Shown: positions 36,201 through 45,050, counted from the stretch's first letter. The stretch: 48,176 nt of DNA from Streptomyces sp. CBMA123 (GCF_014596465.1 NZ_MECK01000368.1:1-48176); one strand, 5' to 3'. Notes: generated by a model not told the origin, from the sequence alone. Numbers and translations: made by a program.

Positions 36201-39200
36201 CGCCCGCAACCGGCAGGACGTCCTGGACGGCCTCGCCCGGGTCGCGGCCGGCCGCCCGCACCCCGACGTGGTCACCGGCACCGTCTCCGGCAACGCCGAC
36301 CGCCGGGTGGCGCTGGTGTTCTCCGGCGGCGGCACCCAGTGGGTCGGCATGGGCCGGGAACTGCTGCGCTCCCACGCCGGGTTCCGGTCCTGGATGGAGG
36401 CCTGCGACGCGGCCGTGCGCGCGGCCGGCGGCGGCTCGGTGCTGGAGCGGCTCGCCGCGCCCGCCGAGGAGGCCCGGTACGAGGAGATGGACTTCCAGCA
36501 GCCGGTGCTGTTCGCCCTCCAGGTCTCGCTGGCACAGGTCTGGCTCGGGCTCGGCGTCGAGCCGACCGCCGTGGTCGGGCACAGCCTGGGCGAGGTCGCG
36601 GCCGCCTGCGTGGCGGGCGCGCTGTCGCTGGAGGACGCCGCCCGAGTCGTGGTCACCCGCTCGCACCTGCTCGAACGCAAGGCCGCCGCGGGCGCCATGA
36701 TCTCGGTCGACCTGCCGGAGGCGGAGCTGCTGCCCCTGCTCGCCCCGTACGCCGCGCACGCGGCCGTCGCCGTGGTCAACAGCCCCACCAGCGCGGCCGT
36801 CTCCGGCTCGCCCGAGGCCGTCGACGCCCTGGAGGCCGACCTTCGACGGGACGGGGTCTCGGTCCGCCGGATCCGGGTGGAGCGGCCGGTGCACAGCCCC
36901 GGGATGGACCCGCTGCTCCCGCCGCTGCGGGAGGGCATCGAGGGCATCACCGCGCTGCCGCCCGTCATCGACTTCCACTCCACGGCGCTGGCCGACAGCG
37001 TCAACCCGGCCACCGACGTGGACTACTGGGTGCACAACCTGCGCAACCAGGTCCGGTTCGCCGAGACCGTCGGGGCGCTGGTCGACCGGGGCGTCGACAC
37101 CTTCATCGAGATCGGCCCGCACGAGACGCTGCGCGGCGCGGTGGAGGAGATCGCCGTGACCCGCGGCGCCCGGGTGCACGCCGTCAACTCGCTGCGGCGG
37201 GACGAGAGCGACCTGCGCTGCCTGCTGGGCGCCGCCGCCTCGCTGTACGTCCGGGGCCTGCCGCTGACCTTCGACCCGCTGTTCGGCGATGACGTCGACC
37301 TGGTGGAGACCCCGCTGGTGCAGTGGCAGAAGGAGCGCTACTGGATCGACACCGAGCCGCTCGCGCCGCGGGCCCCCGCGCCGGCCGCCGAACCCACCGC
37401 CGCCGCCGTGGTGGCGGCGCAGCCCGAGGCACGGTCGGTGGAACGGGCGCCGGGCCGACCGGTGGCCGAGATCGTCCTGGCCGAACTCGCCGACGCCCTG
37501 GGCGTGCCGGTGAGCGGCTTCGACACCGAGGCGTGCCTGCGCGACTTCGGCCTCGACTCGATGCTGGGGATCCGGCTGGTCAACCGGATGCAGTCGCTGT
37601 TCGGGCACCGGGTGTCGCCGGTGGTCTTCCTGGACGGCCGGTCGATCTCCGAAGTGGTCGGCCACTTCGTCGAACTCACCGCCGGACCGCCCGCGGCCCC
37701 CGCCGCCCCCGCCGCCACCGCGCCCGCCCCCACGTCGGCTCCACCACCGAAGGCCGAGCCGGACCGCGCCTTCCTCGACGAGCTGTCCGAGCTGGACGCC
37801 GAGGAGCTGCTGGACGAACTGGACGCCCGCGGCCTGCTGGCGGCCGACGACACCCCCGCCCTGGCGCAGCTGCGCGCCGCCGGCCTCGGCCTGGAACTGG
37901 CGCCGGCCTCGCACGGCCAGGCCTCGCTGTGGTTCATGCAGATGGTCTCGCCGGACGCCGTGCCCTACAACTTCATGGTGACCGCCCGGATCCGGACGGC
38001 CGTCGACGAGCAGGCCCTGGAGCGCGCCGTCCGGGCCGTCATGACCCGCCACCCCGCGCTGCGCACCCTGTTCGTGGAGGCCGGCGGCCGGCCGTACCAG
38101 GTCGTCCTGGACGAGCCGGTGTACGAGTTCCTGACGGTGGACGGCTCCGGGCTGGACGACGAACAGGCCCGCGAGGAACTGGCCCGGCACGGGCACCGGC
38201 CGCTCGACCTGGACAACGGGCCGCTGGTGCGGGTCGTCCTGCTGAACCGCGGCCCGGCCGACCACTACCTGCTGGTGCTGGTCCACCACATCGCCTCGGA
38301 CGCGGCCTCCGCCGATGTGATGATCCGCGAACTCCAGGCGTACTACCAGGGCGCAGACCCGGCCGCCGACGCGCCCGCCGCCCCGTACACCGAGTTCGTC
38401 GCCTGGGAGCGGCAGTGGCTGGCCGGGCCGGCCGCCGACGCGGCCCTGGACTGGTGGTCGGAGAAGCTGGCCGACCCGCCCGCCCACCTCGACCTGTCCG
38501 CCAAGCAGCGCCCGCCGGGCGTCACCTACGAGGGCCGCGACCTCGCGTTCCGCTGGAGCGCCGAGGAGACCCGGCTGCTGCGGGAGTTCGCGGTGCGCGA
38601 GGGCGTGTCGATCAGCACCGTCGTGCTGGCCGGGTTCTTCGCCACCCTCAACCGCGCGGTCGGCACCGAGGACGCCGTACTGGCCACCGCGATCGCCCAA
38701 CGCTCCGAGCCCGGCTGGGAGTCGGCGATCGGCTACTACCTCAACACCGTGCTGGTCCGGGCGAGCCCGGCCGCCGACCGCAGCTTCCGCGACCTGCTGC
38801 GCGAGGTCCACGCCTTCTCGCTCGGCCTGCTGGAGCACATGAACTACCCCCTGGACCTGCTGGCCTCCCAGTTGAAGCCGCCGAGGGTCGAGGGCCGCTC
38901 CCCGTGGTTCGACGTGGTGGTGAACTGGCTGTCCTCGGACGCCTTCCCCCGCTCCGTCAAGCTCTTCCACGGCGTCGGCGAGACCCTCACCCCGGACGGC
39001 GCGCTGCCCCTCGAACCGCTCCAGGTGCGCCGGCACCTCGCCAAGTTCGACCTGGAGATCTCGATGGCGGACATCGACGGCGAGGTGGCCGGCCACGTCC
39101 AGTTCAAACCGAGCTACCTGGAGAGGCCCACCGTGACCGCACTGCTCGCGCTGTACCGCAGCGTGCTCTTCGACGCGATCGCCCGACCCGACCTGGCCCT

Positions 39201-39246
39201 GGGCGCCATCGCCCCGGCCGGCCTGCCCGAGGAGACGGACCGGTGA
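33232..39246 (+). CDS. PKS-NRPS hybrid: ACP-KS-AT-AT-ACP-C
   Basis: A 2004-residue megasynthase. Domains: ACP (11-83; Ser45 in GLDSGRS), KS (~103-515; Cys263, His398, His436 all present), AT1 (~598-875; Ser689 in GQSVGE), a second KS-AT linker plus AT2 (~937-1300; Ser1118 in GHSLGE), ACP (~1410-1485; Ser1443 in GLDSML), and a C-terminal condensation domain (~1559-1985) with H1685-H1686 and Asp1690 in HHIASDA. There is no KR, DH, ER or TE. The tandem ATs each keep the catalytic Ser and His (HAPHS; RPVHS), as if a second module lost its KS. The N-terminal ACP could receive a starter in trans. The condensation domain needs the A-PCP encoded next, overlapping by GTGA. GGGAG precedes ATG 33232. 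Confidence 0.92.
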   Translation: MPEERAARDLSAVTDFLLSRAAELLAVAPTALDRRAPLHRYGLDSGRSVALAAALSEFLGRQVPATWLWQYPTVDELARALVHGPGTAEAAAAKERRSPSQEPVAIVGIGCRFPGGPDPSAFWRLLVEGGDAVGPVPAARRELMNDAVRWGGFIDGIDRFDPLFFGISPREAVQMDPQQRLVLELCWEALEDAGIAPHSLLGSDTGVFMASCWGDYAALAHYRGPDAQITPHTATGMHDGIIANRVSYVLGLQGPSMAIDAACAGSLVSVHVGCQSIQLGESDLVLAGGVNLSFVSDYYTAMDQMGALAPDGRCKSFDARANGYVRGEGAGVVVLAPLSVALERDLPVYCLIKGSSSNNDGLSNGMTAPNPLAQEKMLRTAYRRAGIAPHLVDYIECHGSATPLGDPIEANAIGAVLGGDRAEPLRLGSVKSNVGHLEAAAGIVGLVKLAMSMRNGVLPPSLHYSAPNPQIMFDEYNLTVQDRLTPWPRRSDARRGGVSSFGFGGAICHVAVEELPRPESSLLLLAADSREELAERARAVRDATDLRALCRRTPGEGPFRLAAAAHDLAALRSQLDAFGSGVEADGLSVGEAAGRRPRVAFLFSGNGSQWLGMGRQLLAGLPVFRRSMMRSDRRMRELLGFSLVDQLLSPEGRLDDMDVFQPLLFSLQVALAEAWRSLGVEPDVVVGQSVGEFAAAHVAGALDFADASRLAAHHGRLLQQLAVGRGEGIVVMTAAEEVEPYLTGGLTLSGRNGLRSTLVTGTPQEIDGLVRRLTDLGVTNHRVRMGHAPHSPLVDHVLAPLKAELDGIRPRTARIPMISTVTGEAVDGAELGPDYWADNLRREIRVVDALTRLRDHDVDAVVELSPHPLLLKSVSEILTATTLPSLRRGADEAGTLLGSLGALYTAGLPVPAHPFLAGDRGRHTAPVPGERAADEQLHLVPVTARTAGALADTCRALSNHVERDPGLRVCDLAYTLAARRTHHGHRVALLARNRQDVLDGLARVAAGRPHPDVVTGTVSGNADRRVALVFSGGGTQWVGMGRELLRSHAGFRSWMEACDAAVRAAGGGSVLERLAAPAEEARYEEMDFQQPVLFALQVSLAQVWLGLGVEPTAVVGHSLGEVAAACVAGALSLEDAARVVVTRSHLLERKAAAGAMISVDLPEAELLPLLAPYAAHAAVAVVNSPTSAAVSGSPEAVDALEADLRRDGVSVRRIRVERPVHSPGMDPLLPPLREGIEGITALPPVIDFHSTALADSVNPATDVDYWVHNLRNQVRFAETVGALVDRGVDTFIEIGPHETLRGAVEEIAVTRGARVHAVNSLRRDESDLRCLLGAAASLYVRGLPLTFDPLFGDDVDLVETPLVQWQKERYWIDTEPLAPRAPAPAAEPTAAAVVAAQPEARSVERAPGRPVAEIVLAELADALGVPVSGFDTEACLRDFGLDSMLGIRLVNRMQSLFGHRVSPVVFLDGRSISEVVGHFVELTAGPPAAPAAPAATAPAPTSAPPPKAEPDRAFLDELSELDAEELLDELDARGLLAADDTPALAQLRAAGLGLELAPASHGQASLWFMQMVSPDAVPYNFMVTARIRTAVDEQALERAVRAVMTRHPALRTLFVEAGGRPYQVVLDEPVYEFLTVDGSGLDDEQAREELARHGHRPLDLDNGPLVRVVLLNRGPADHYLLVLVHHIASDAASADVMIRELQAYYQGADPAADAPAAPYTEFVAWERQWLAGPAADAALDWWSEKLADPPAHLDLSAKQRPPGVTYEGRDLAFRWSAEETRLLREFAVREGVSISTVVLAGFFATLNRAVGTEDAVLATAIAQRSEPGWESAIGYYLNTVLVRASPAADRSFRDLLREVHAFSLGLLEHMNYPLDLLASQLKPPRVEGRSPWFDVVVNWLSSDAFPRSVKLFHGVGETLTPDGALPLEPLQVRRHLAKFDLEISMADIDGEVAGHVQFKPSYLERPTVTALLALYRSVLFDAIARPDLALGAIAPAGLPEETDR

Positions 39247-41066
39247 CCGACACCCTGCACTCCGCGTTCGTCGAACTGGCCGCCAAGAGCCCCGGGGCGA
39301 CCGCCGTCTACGCCGAGGCCGGCGTCCTGACCTACGGCGAACTCGACCAGCGCTCCCGGGAGTTGGCCGAACGGCTGACCGCCGCCGGCGCCGGCCCGGG
39401 CGTCCCGGTCGGCATCTGCGTCGAACGCACCCCGGACCTGCTGGTCGGCATCCTGGCCGCCCTGCGCAGCGGCTCCTGCTACCTGCCGCTGGACCCGAAC
39501 TACCCCGCCGACCGGCTGACCTTCATGGTCCAGGACAGCGGCACCCGGCTGCTGCTCACCACGCCCGCCTCCCGGGCCGGCTGCCCGCCCGGCCCGACCG
39601 TGCTCGTACTCGGCGACGGCGGCACTGTCACCACCGAGCCCGGCGCCGGGCCCGTCCCGGTCGTGCCCGAGGACACCGCGTACGTCATCTACACCTCGGG
39701 CTCCACCGGCAAGCCCAAGGGCGTGGCCGTACGGCACGGCGGCGCCGTGGCGATGCTCGCCGCGATGGACCGCGTCCTGGAGGGCTGCGACCTGAGCGGC
39801 ATCGCGGCGGCCAGCTCGGTCTGCTTCGACATGTCGGTGATGGAGATCTTCAACGCGCTCTGCCGGGGCGGCGCCGTGGTGCTGGTGGAGAGCGCCGTGC
39901 ACCTGCCGGAGAGCCGGTACGCCGACCGGATCACCCACCTCAACGTCGTCCCCTCGGTGATGAACGGCCTGCTCGACGCCGGGGCCCTGCCGCCCGAGCT
40001 GCGCTCGGTGGTGTTCGGCGGCGAGGCGCTGCGCCGCAAACTGGTCGACCGCACCTTCCGGGAGACGGGCGCCACCCGGGTGTTCAACGCCTACGGCCCC
40101 ACCGAGGGCACCGTGTTCTGCTCCTTCGGGCCCGTCCCCGAGGACTCGGCCGAGGAGCCGACGATCGGCCCGCCCACCGAGGGCGCCCGGGTCTACGTGC
40201 TGGACGAGCAGCTGCGCCGGCTCCCGGCCGGCACGCCCGGCGAGCTGTACCTCGGCGGCGCCGGCCTCGCCCACGGCTACGTCAACCGGCCGCGCACCAC
40301 CGCCGAGCGCTTCGTCCCCGACCCGTTCCGGGCCGGCGAGCGGATGTACCGCACCGGCGACGTGGTCGAGTTGACCGACGGCGGCGAACTGCGCTTCCAC
40401 GGCCGCAGCGACCACCAGGTCAAGCTGCGCGGCTACCGGATCGAGCTGGAGGAGGTCGAGGCCCGGCTGACCGGCTGCCCCGAGGTCCGGGAGGCCGCCG
40501 CCGTCGTCCGGGGCAACCGGCTGGTCGGCTACCTGGTGCCGGCCGGCGACGCCCCCGACGGCCCCCGGCTGGACGCCGCGCTGCAGAGCGCCGTCACCGC
40601 CCGGCTCGCCGTCGAACTGCCCGACTACATGGTGCCCGCGGCCCTGGTCTCGCTGCCCGCCCTGCCGCTCGGCCCCGGCGGCAAGCTCGACCGCAACGCG
40701 CTCCCCGAGCCGCCGGCCGCCGACCCCGACGGGCCGCTGACCGCCCCCGGCACGCCCACCGAGATCGCGCTGGCCGAGATCTGGGGCCAGCTGCTCGACC
40801 TCGAACCGTCGACCATCGACGTGCAGTCCGCGTTCTACGACCTCGGCGGCGACTCGCTGCTGCTCATCCGGCTGGCCCGGCTGATGACCCGCCGCTTCGA
40901 CCGACGGGTCCGGGTGCCCGACCTCTTCAGCTTCCGCGACATCGCCTCGCTGGCCCGGTGGCTCGACGACGACAGCGGCGCCACCCCCGAGGTGGTCCAG
41001 TCCGCCCGCCGCCGCGCCGGCGCCCGCCGCGCCGCGCTGCGCGGCCGCTCCGCCGACGACCGCTGA
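39243..41066 (+). CDS. NRPS adenylation-PCP didomain
   Basis: A 607-residue A-PCP. Adenylation motifs are clear: YTSGSTGKPKGVAVRHGG (A3), NAYGPTEGTVF (A5), YRTGDVVELTDGGELRFHGR (A7/A8) and the A10 lysine in GGKLDRNALPEP. The PCP carries LGGDSLLLIRL with Ser538. A hand alignment to GrsA gives binding-pocket residues D-M-M-N-V-G-A-V-F-K, which I cannot match to a known amino acid. The condensation domain it serves is at the end of the preceding PKS, so one NRPS module is split over two genes. The C-terminal ~40 residues are Arg/Ala-rich and may dock with the next protein. GTG start overlaps the PKS stop. Confidence 0.92.
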   Translation: MTDTLHSAFVELAAKSPGATAVYAEAGVLTYGELDQRSRELAERLTAAGAGPGVPVGICVERTPDLLVGILAALRSGSCYLPLDPNYPADRLTFMVQDSGTRLLLTTPASRAGCPPGPTVLVLGDGGTVTTEPGAGPVPVVPEDTAYVIYTSGSTGKPKGVAVRHGGAVAMLAAMDRVLEGCDLSGIAAASSVCFDMSVMEIFNALCRGGAVVLVESAVHLPESRYADRITHLNVVPSVMNGLLDAGALPPELRSVVFGGEALRRKLVDRTFRETGATRVFNAYGPTEGTVFCSFGPVPEDSAEEPTIGPPTEGARVYVLDEQLRRLPAGTPGELYLGGAGLAHGYVNRPRTTAERFVPDPFRAGERMYRTGDVVELTDGGELRFHGRSDHQVKLRGYRIELEEVEARLTGCPEVREAAAVVRGNRLVGYLVPAGDAPDGPRLDAALQSAVTARLAVELPDYMVPAALVSLPALPLGPGGKLDRNALPEPPAADPDGPLTAPGTPTEIALAEIWGQLLDLEPSTIDVQSAFYDLGGDSLLLIRLARLMTRRFDRRVRVPDLFSFRDIASLARWLDDDSGATPEVVQSARRRAGARRAALRGRSADDR

Positions 41067-41108
41067 GCCAGGCCCACCCCCGACGAAGAACGAAGCAGGA
41101 GCCCCCTC

Positions 41109-42890
41109 ATGACCGACCGCCCCGAACAGGACTACGACCCGGGCGACGTGGCCGTCATCGGCATGTCGCTCCGGGCCCCCGGCGCCCGCACCAAGGAACA
41201 GTTCTGGGACAACCTCGTCCACGGCCGGGAGTCCGTCAGCTTCCTGGCCAAGGACGACATCCACGTCGACGAGACCCTGATCCACAGCCCGTTCTACGTC
41301 CGGGCCTGCGGCGTGCTGGACACCTACGACAAGTTCGACCCCTCGGTGTTCGGCATCAGCGACCGGATGGCCGCCGCGATGACCCCGGAGAACCGGCTGT
41401 TCCTGGAGAGCGCCTGGGAGTCGCTGGAGGACGGCGGCTACGACCCGGACCGGCTCCAGGCCGAGATCGGCATGTACGGCGCCAACAACCCGCAGACCGC
41501 CGCGCTCTACGGCTCCCCGCCGGACCGGGTCTCGGTCGGCCCCGAGGCGATCGAGGCCAGCCTGGCGTGGTCCCCGGACACCATGACCTCCAACGCCCTG
41601 TACTACATGGGGCTCACCGGCGAGGCCGTCACCGTGGCCGCCGTCTGCGCGGGCTTCCACTACTCGGTGCACCTGGCCTGTCAGTCGCTGCTGCTCGGCC
41701 AGACCGACCTGGCGATCGCCGGCGGCGCGATGGTGCGCCTGCCGCACCCGCGCGGCCACCTGTGGGAGGAGAACCGCATCCTGTCGAAGGACGGCCACTG
41801 CCGCCCGTTCGACGCCAACGGCACCGGCACCGCGCTGTCCAGCGGCGTCGTCACCGTGCTGCTGAAGCCGCTCAGCCACGCCGTCGCCGACCGCGACCAC
41901 ATCTACGCGGTGGTCAAGGGCTCGGCCGTGAACAACAACGGCGTCAGCGCGATGGCCTACGGCCTGGCCCAGCCCGAGCGGCTGAGCGCCTGCATCGCCG
42001 CCGCCATGGAGGTCGGCGGGGTCACCCCCGACACGGTGGGCATGTACGAGGCCAACGGGCTCGGCCTGCCGATGACCGACGAGCTCGAGGTGCACGCCGC
42101 GAGCATGGCGTTCGGCAAGCAGACCGCCACCACCTCGATCGGCGGCGTCAAGGGCAACGTGGGCCACGGCGGCGTGGTCTCCGGCGGCTTCGGGGCGATC
42201 AAGGCGGCGCTGGCGCTCCACCACAAGCAGCTCCCGGCGACGATCAACCTGACCGAGGTCAACCCCGACCTCGACTTCCCCGGCACCCCGTTCGTGCCGC
42301 AGCTCGAAGGCGCGGACTGGGAGCCGGAGTCCGGCATCCGCCGCGCGGGCATCACCTCGATCGGCGGCGGCGGCTACAACGCCCACCTGCTGCTGGAGGA
42401 GGCGCCCGCCCCCGCCGGGCGCGCCCCCGAGGAGGACGGCCGGCCGCGGCTGGCCACCCTGTCCGCCCTGGACGACGAGGCGCTGGCCCGTCAGCGCGCC
42501 CGGCTCCGCGAGCGGCTGGAGGCCGACCCGGGGCTGCGGCTGGACGACGTCTGCTACAGCCTCAACCTCGGCCGCAAGGTGATGCCCCGCCGCTGGGCGG
42601 CCGTGGTCCGCAGCCGCGCCGAGCTGATCGCCGCACTGGCCGTGGACGCGGGCGGCCCGGCCACCACGACCGCCGCCGCCCCCGCCGCCGACCCCGGCGC
42701 CCTCACCCGCGGCGATCACGGGCTGGTGCCGGCCGGCCGGGACGCCCGGGCGCTGGCCGACCTGGCCGCCGCCTGGGTGAACGGTCAGCAGGTGGACTTC
42801 GCCGCCCTGCACCGCGGCGAGGCCAGCCACCGGGTGCCGCTGCCCACCTACCCGTTCCAGCCGCGCCGGTTCTGGCGCACGGACTGGTGA
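41109..42890 (+). CDS. Free-standing AT-less ketosynthase, probably KS0
   Basis: A 593-residue protein: KS over residues ~14-440, then KS-AT linker (~450-510), then directly a post-AT linker ending VPLPTYPFQPRRFW. The AT expected between the two linkers is missing. The acylatable Cys180 (AAVCAGFHYSVH) and the Lys348/His353 motif (KGNVGH) are present. The first catalytic His of HGTGT is replaced: ANGLGL with Asn316. Ketosynthases with this His changed are usually non-elongating (KS0) and transfer or hold chains. It may take the chain from the PCP, hold it for the P450, or help release it, since no thioesterase exists. Ends 2 bp before the P450 gene. Confidence 0.88.
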   Translation: MTDRPEQDYDPGDVAVIGMSLRAPGARTKEQFWDNLVHGRESVSFLAKDDIHVDETLIHSPFYVRACGVLDTYDKFDPSVFGISDRMAAAMTPENRLFLESAWESLEDGGYDPDRLQAEIGMYGANNPQTAALYGSPPDRVSVGPEAIEASLAWSPDTMTSNALYYMGLTGEAVTVAAVCAGFHYSVHLACQSLLLGQTDLAIAGGAMVRLPHPRGHLWEENRILSKDGHCRPFDANGTGTALSSGVVTVLLKPLSHAVADRDHIYAVVKGSAVNNNGVSAMAYGLAQPERLSACIAAAMEVGGVTPDTVGMYEANGLGLPMTDELEVHAASMAFGKQTATTSIGGVKGNVGHGGVVSGGFGAIKAALALHHKQLPATINLTEVNPDLDFPGTPFVPQLEGADWEPESGIRRAGITSIGGGGYNAHLLLEEAPAPAGRAPEEDGRPRLATLSALDDEALARQRARLRERLEADPGLRLDDVCYSLNLGRKVMPRRWAAVVRSRAELIAALAVDAGGPATTTAAAPAADPGALTRGDHGLVPAGRDARALADLAAAWVNGQQVDFAALHRGEASHRVPLPTYPFQPRRFWRTDW

Positions 42891-42892
42891 CC

Positions 42893-44131
42893 ATGAACGC
42901 ACCGGCACCGGCCCCGGCCACCGCCGACCTGGGCGACCCGGCCACCTTCGCCGGCCACGACCTCGACGGCTTCTGGCGCACCCTGCGGGACACCGCGCCG
43001 CTGCACTGGAACCCCCCGGCGGACGGCCGCCGCGGCTTCTGGGTGCTCTCCCGGCACGAGTCCATCATGGCCGTCTACCGGGACGACGCGAACTTCACCT
43101 CCGAGCGCGGCAACGTGCTCGTCACCCTCCTGGAGGGCGGCGACGCCGGGGCCGGCCGGATGCTCGCCGTCACCGACGGGCACCGCCACCACGAACTGCG
43201 CAAGATCCTCCAACGGGTGCTCTCCCCGCGGGTGCTGGACGAGGTCGCGAGGTCCGTCCGGGCCAACACCCGGCGCTGGATCCGCGAGGCCGTCGAGTCC
43301 GGCGGCTGCGACTTCGCCGCGCAGATCGCCGCCCGGATCCCGATGACCACCATCTCCAACCTGCTCGGCGTCCCCGAACAGGACCAGGAGTACCTGCTCA
43401 GCCTCACCAAGGCCGCGCTCTCCGCGGACCACGAGGACGTCGACGAGGTCGACTCCGAGATGGCCCGCAACGAGATCCTGATGTACTTCATGGACCTCGT
43501 CGAGGAACGCCGCGAGCACCCCGGCGAGGACGTCATCAGCATGCTGGTCGCCAGCTCCATCGACGGCGTGCCGCTGACCGACGAGGACGTGGTGCTCAAC
43601 TGCTACAGCCTGATCATCGGCGGCGACGAGACCAGCCGGCTGACGATGATCGACTGCGTCCACACCCTCGCCGCCCGCCCCGAGCAGTGGCAGCGGCTCA
43701 AACGCCGCGAGGTCGCGGTGGAGACCGCCGTGGACGAGGTGCTGCGCTGGGCCTCGCCCACCATGCACTTCGGGCGCAGCGTCCGCCGGGAGACCGAACT
43801 GCACGGCGTACGGCTGCGCCCCGGGGAGATCGTCACCCTCTGGCACGCCTCCGGCAACCGCGACGAGCGGGTCTTCGCCCGGCCCGAACGCTTCGACCTC
43901 GGCCGCACCCCCAACAAGCACCTGGCGTTCGGCTACGGCCCGCACTTCTGCGTCGGCTCCTACCTCGCCAAGGTGGAGATCGCCGAACTGCTCACCGCGC
44001 TGCGGGACTTCACCACCGGCTTCGAGCAGACCGGACCGGCCCGGCGGATCCGCTCCAACTTCCTGACCGGGTTCTCCACCATGCCGGTGCGGTTCGAACC
44101 CGACCGCGCCGGGCTGGAAGGAGCCGGGTAG
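42893..44131 (+). CDS. Cytochrome P450 monooxygenase
   Basis: A 412-residue soluble bacterial P450. The heme loop FGYGPHFCVG places the thiolate at Cys353, the I-helix reads GGDETSR at 243-249 with the usual acid-Thr pair, and the K-helix ExxR is in DEVLRW. It hydroxylates or otherwise oxidises a substrate with electrons from ferredoxin; none is encoded here, so a general ferredoxin would serve. Position 2 bp after the KS gene implies coupled translation and action on the PKS-NRPS product, perhaps while bound to the PCP or KS. Substrate is unknown. Confidence 0.93.
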   Translation: MNAPAPAPATADLGDPATFAGHDLDGFWRTLRDTAPLHWNPPADGRRGFWVLSRHESIMAVYRDDANFTSERGNVLVTLLEGGDAGAGRMLAVTDGHRHHELRKILQRVLSPRVLDEVARSVRANTRRWIREAVESGGCDFAAQIAARIPMTTISNLLGVPEQDQEYLLSLTKAALSADHEDVDEVDSEMARNEILMYFMDLVEERREHPGEDVISMLVASSIDGVPLTDEDVVLNCYSLIIGGDETSRLTMIDCVHTLAARPEQWQRLKRREVAVETAVDEVLRWASPTMHFGRSVRRETELHGVRLRPGEIVTLWHASGNRDERVFARPERFDLGRTPNKHLAFGYGPHFCVGSYLAKVEIAELLTALRDFTTGFEQTGPARRIRSNFLTGFSTMPVRFEPDRAGLEGAG

Positions 44132-44177
44132 CGACCTGACACCGACCGAGACCCGACCAGCCAGCGCAGGAGTACGG

Positions 44178-44873
44178 ATGAACATCTACCTATCGGGACA
44201 AGGGGCGTTCGCGGTGCAGGTCGCGGAAGCCCTGCTGGACAGCGGACACAAGATCGTCGGCGCGGCGGCCCCCCGGCTGCGCAAGGGGCAGTCCGACGAG
44301 GCCAACGCGATGTGCTGGGACCGCCTGCGCTCCTGGGCGTACCCCCGGGACATCCTCTGGACCGACTCGGCCGAACTGCGCGCCCGGCACGTGCCCGACG
44401 GGGTGGACATCATCCTCGCCGCGCACTCGCACGCCTTCCTCGGCCGGGAGACCCGCGCCCGGGCCGCCGTCGCCACCATCGGCTACCACCCCAGCCTGCT
44501 GCCGCTGCACCGCGGCCGGGACGCCATCCGCTGGACGGTGCGCGACGGCGACAAGGTGACCGGCGGCAGCGTCTACCACCTCACCGAACGCACCGACGCC
44601 GGCCCGATCGCCGCCCAGCAGCACCTGTTCGTCCCCCCGGGCTCCACCGCGCAGAGCCTGTGGCGCGACCACCTGGCACCGCTCGGGGTGCGACTGCTCC
44701 TCAAGGTGGTCACCGACCTCGCCGCCGACCGGCGGATCGAAGTCCCCCAGGACGAGTCGCTGGCGACCTGGGAGCCCGCGATGGGCGCGCCGCCGCTGTT
44801 CAAACCCGAACTCATCGCCCTGCCCGGCACGGCCCGGGTCGACGGCAGCAAGTGGGCCCTGCACGAGCAGTGA
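44178..44873 (+). CDS. Formyltransferase-family protein (Fmt/ArnA-type catalytic domain)
   Basis: A 231-residue single-domain N10-formyltetrahydrofolate-dependent formyltransferase. The core motif reads GYHPSLLPLHRG with His104, and the downstream acid is Asp140 in RTDAGPI. The usual triad Asn two before the His is Gly102 here. It lacks the tRNA-binding C-terminal domain of true methionyl-tRNA formyltransferase. It likely formylates an amine of the PKS-NRPS product or its amino-acid precursor. An AGGAG ribosome site precedes the ATG. Last gene of the operon that starts at 33232. Confidence 0.85.
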   Translation: MNIYLSGQGAFAVQVAEALLDSGHKIVGAAAPRLRKGQSDEANAMCWDRLRSWAYPRDILWTDSAELRARHVPDGVDIILAAHSHAFLGRETRARAAVATIGYHPSLLPLHRGRDAIRWTVRDGDKVTGGSVYHLTERTDAGPIAAQQHLFVPPGSTAQSLWRDHLAPLGVRLLLKVVTDLAADRRIEVPQDESLATWEPAMGAPPLFKPELIALPGTARVDGSKWALHEQ

Positions 44874-44885
44874 GCCGGACTCCCC

Positions 44886-44929
44886 GCCCCGCGCCCTCCC
44901 CGGGTGCGGGGCACCGGCGTTCCCGCCGG
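44886..44929 (+). terminator. Possible GC hairpins ending the PKS-NRPS operon
   Basis: GCCCCGC at 44886-44892 pairs with GCGGGGC at 44906-44912, and CCGGCG at 44914-44919 pairs with CGCCGG at 44924-44929. They lie just after the formyltransferase stop. Stems are short, so this is tentative. Confidence 0.4.
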
Positions 44930-45050
44930 CGGTCAGCGGGCGGCCGCCGCACGGCCCCGCAGCGCGTTCCGCCGCACCGCACCGCGCCGTACCACGTCGC
45001 GTCGCACCGTCCGGACGCTCCGCCGCCGTCGCCGCTCGCGCGGGTGCGGC

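Noticed and set aside
44886..45050. GC-rich short repeats (GCACC-like) before the AraC gene as a repeat array
   Set aside because: Period is irregular and units are too short to separate from base composition.
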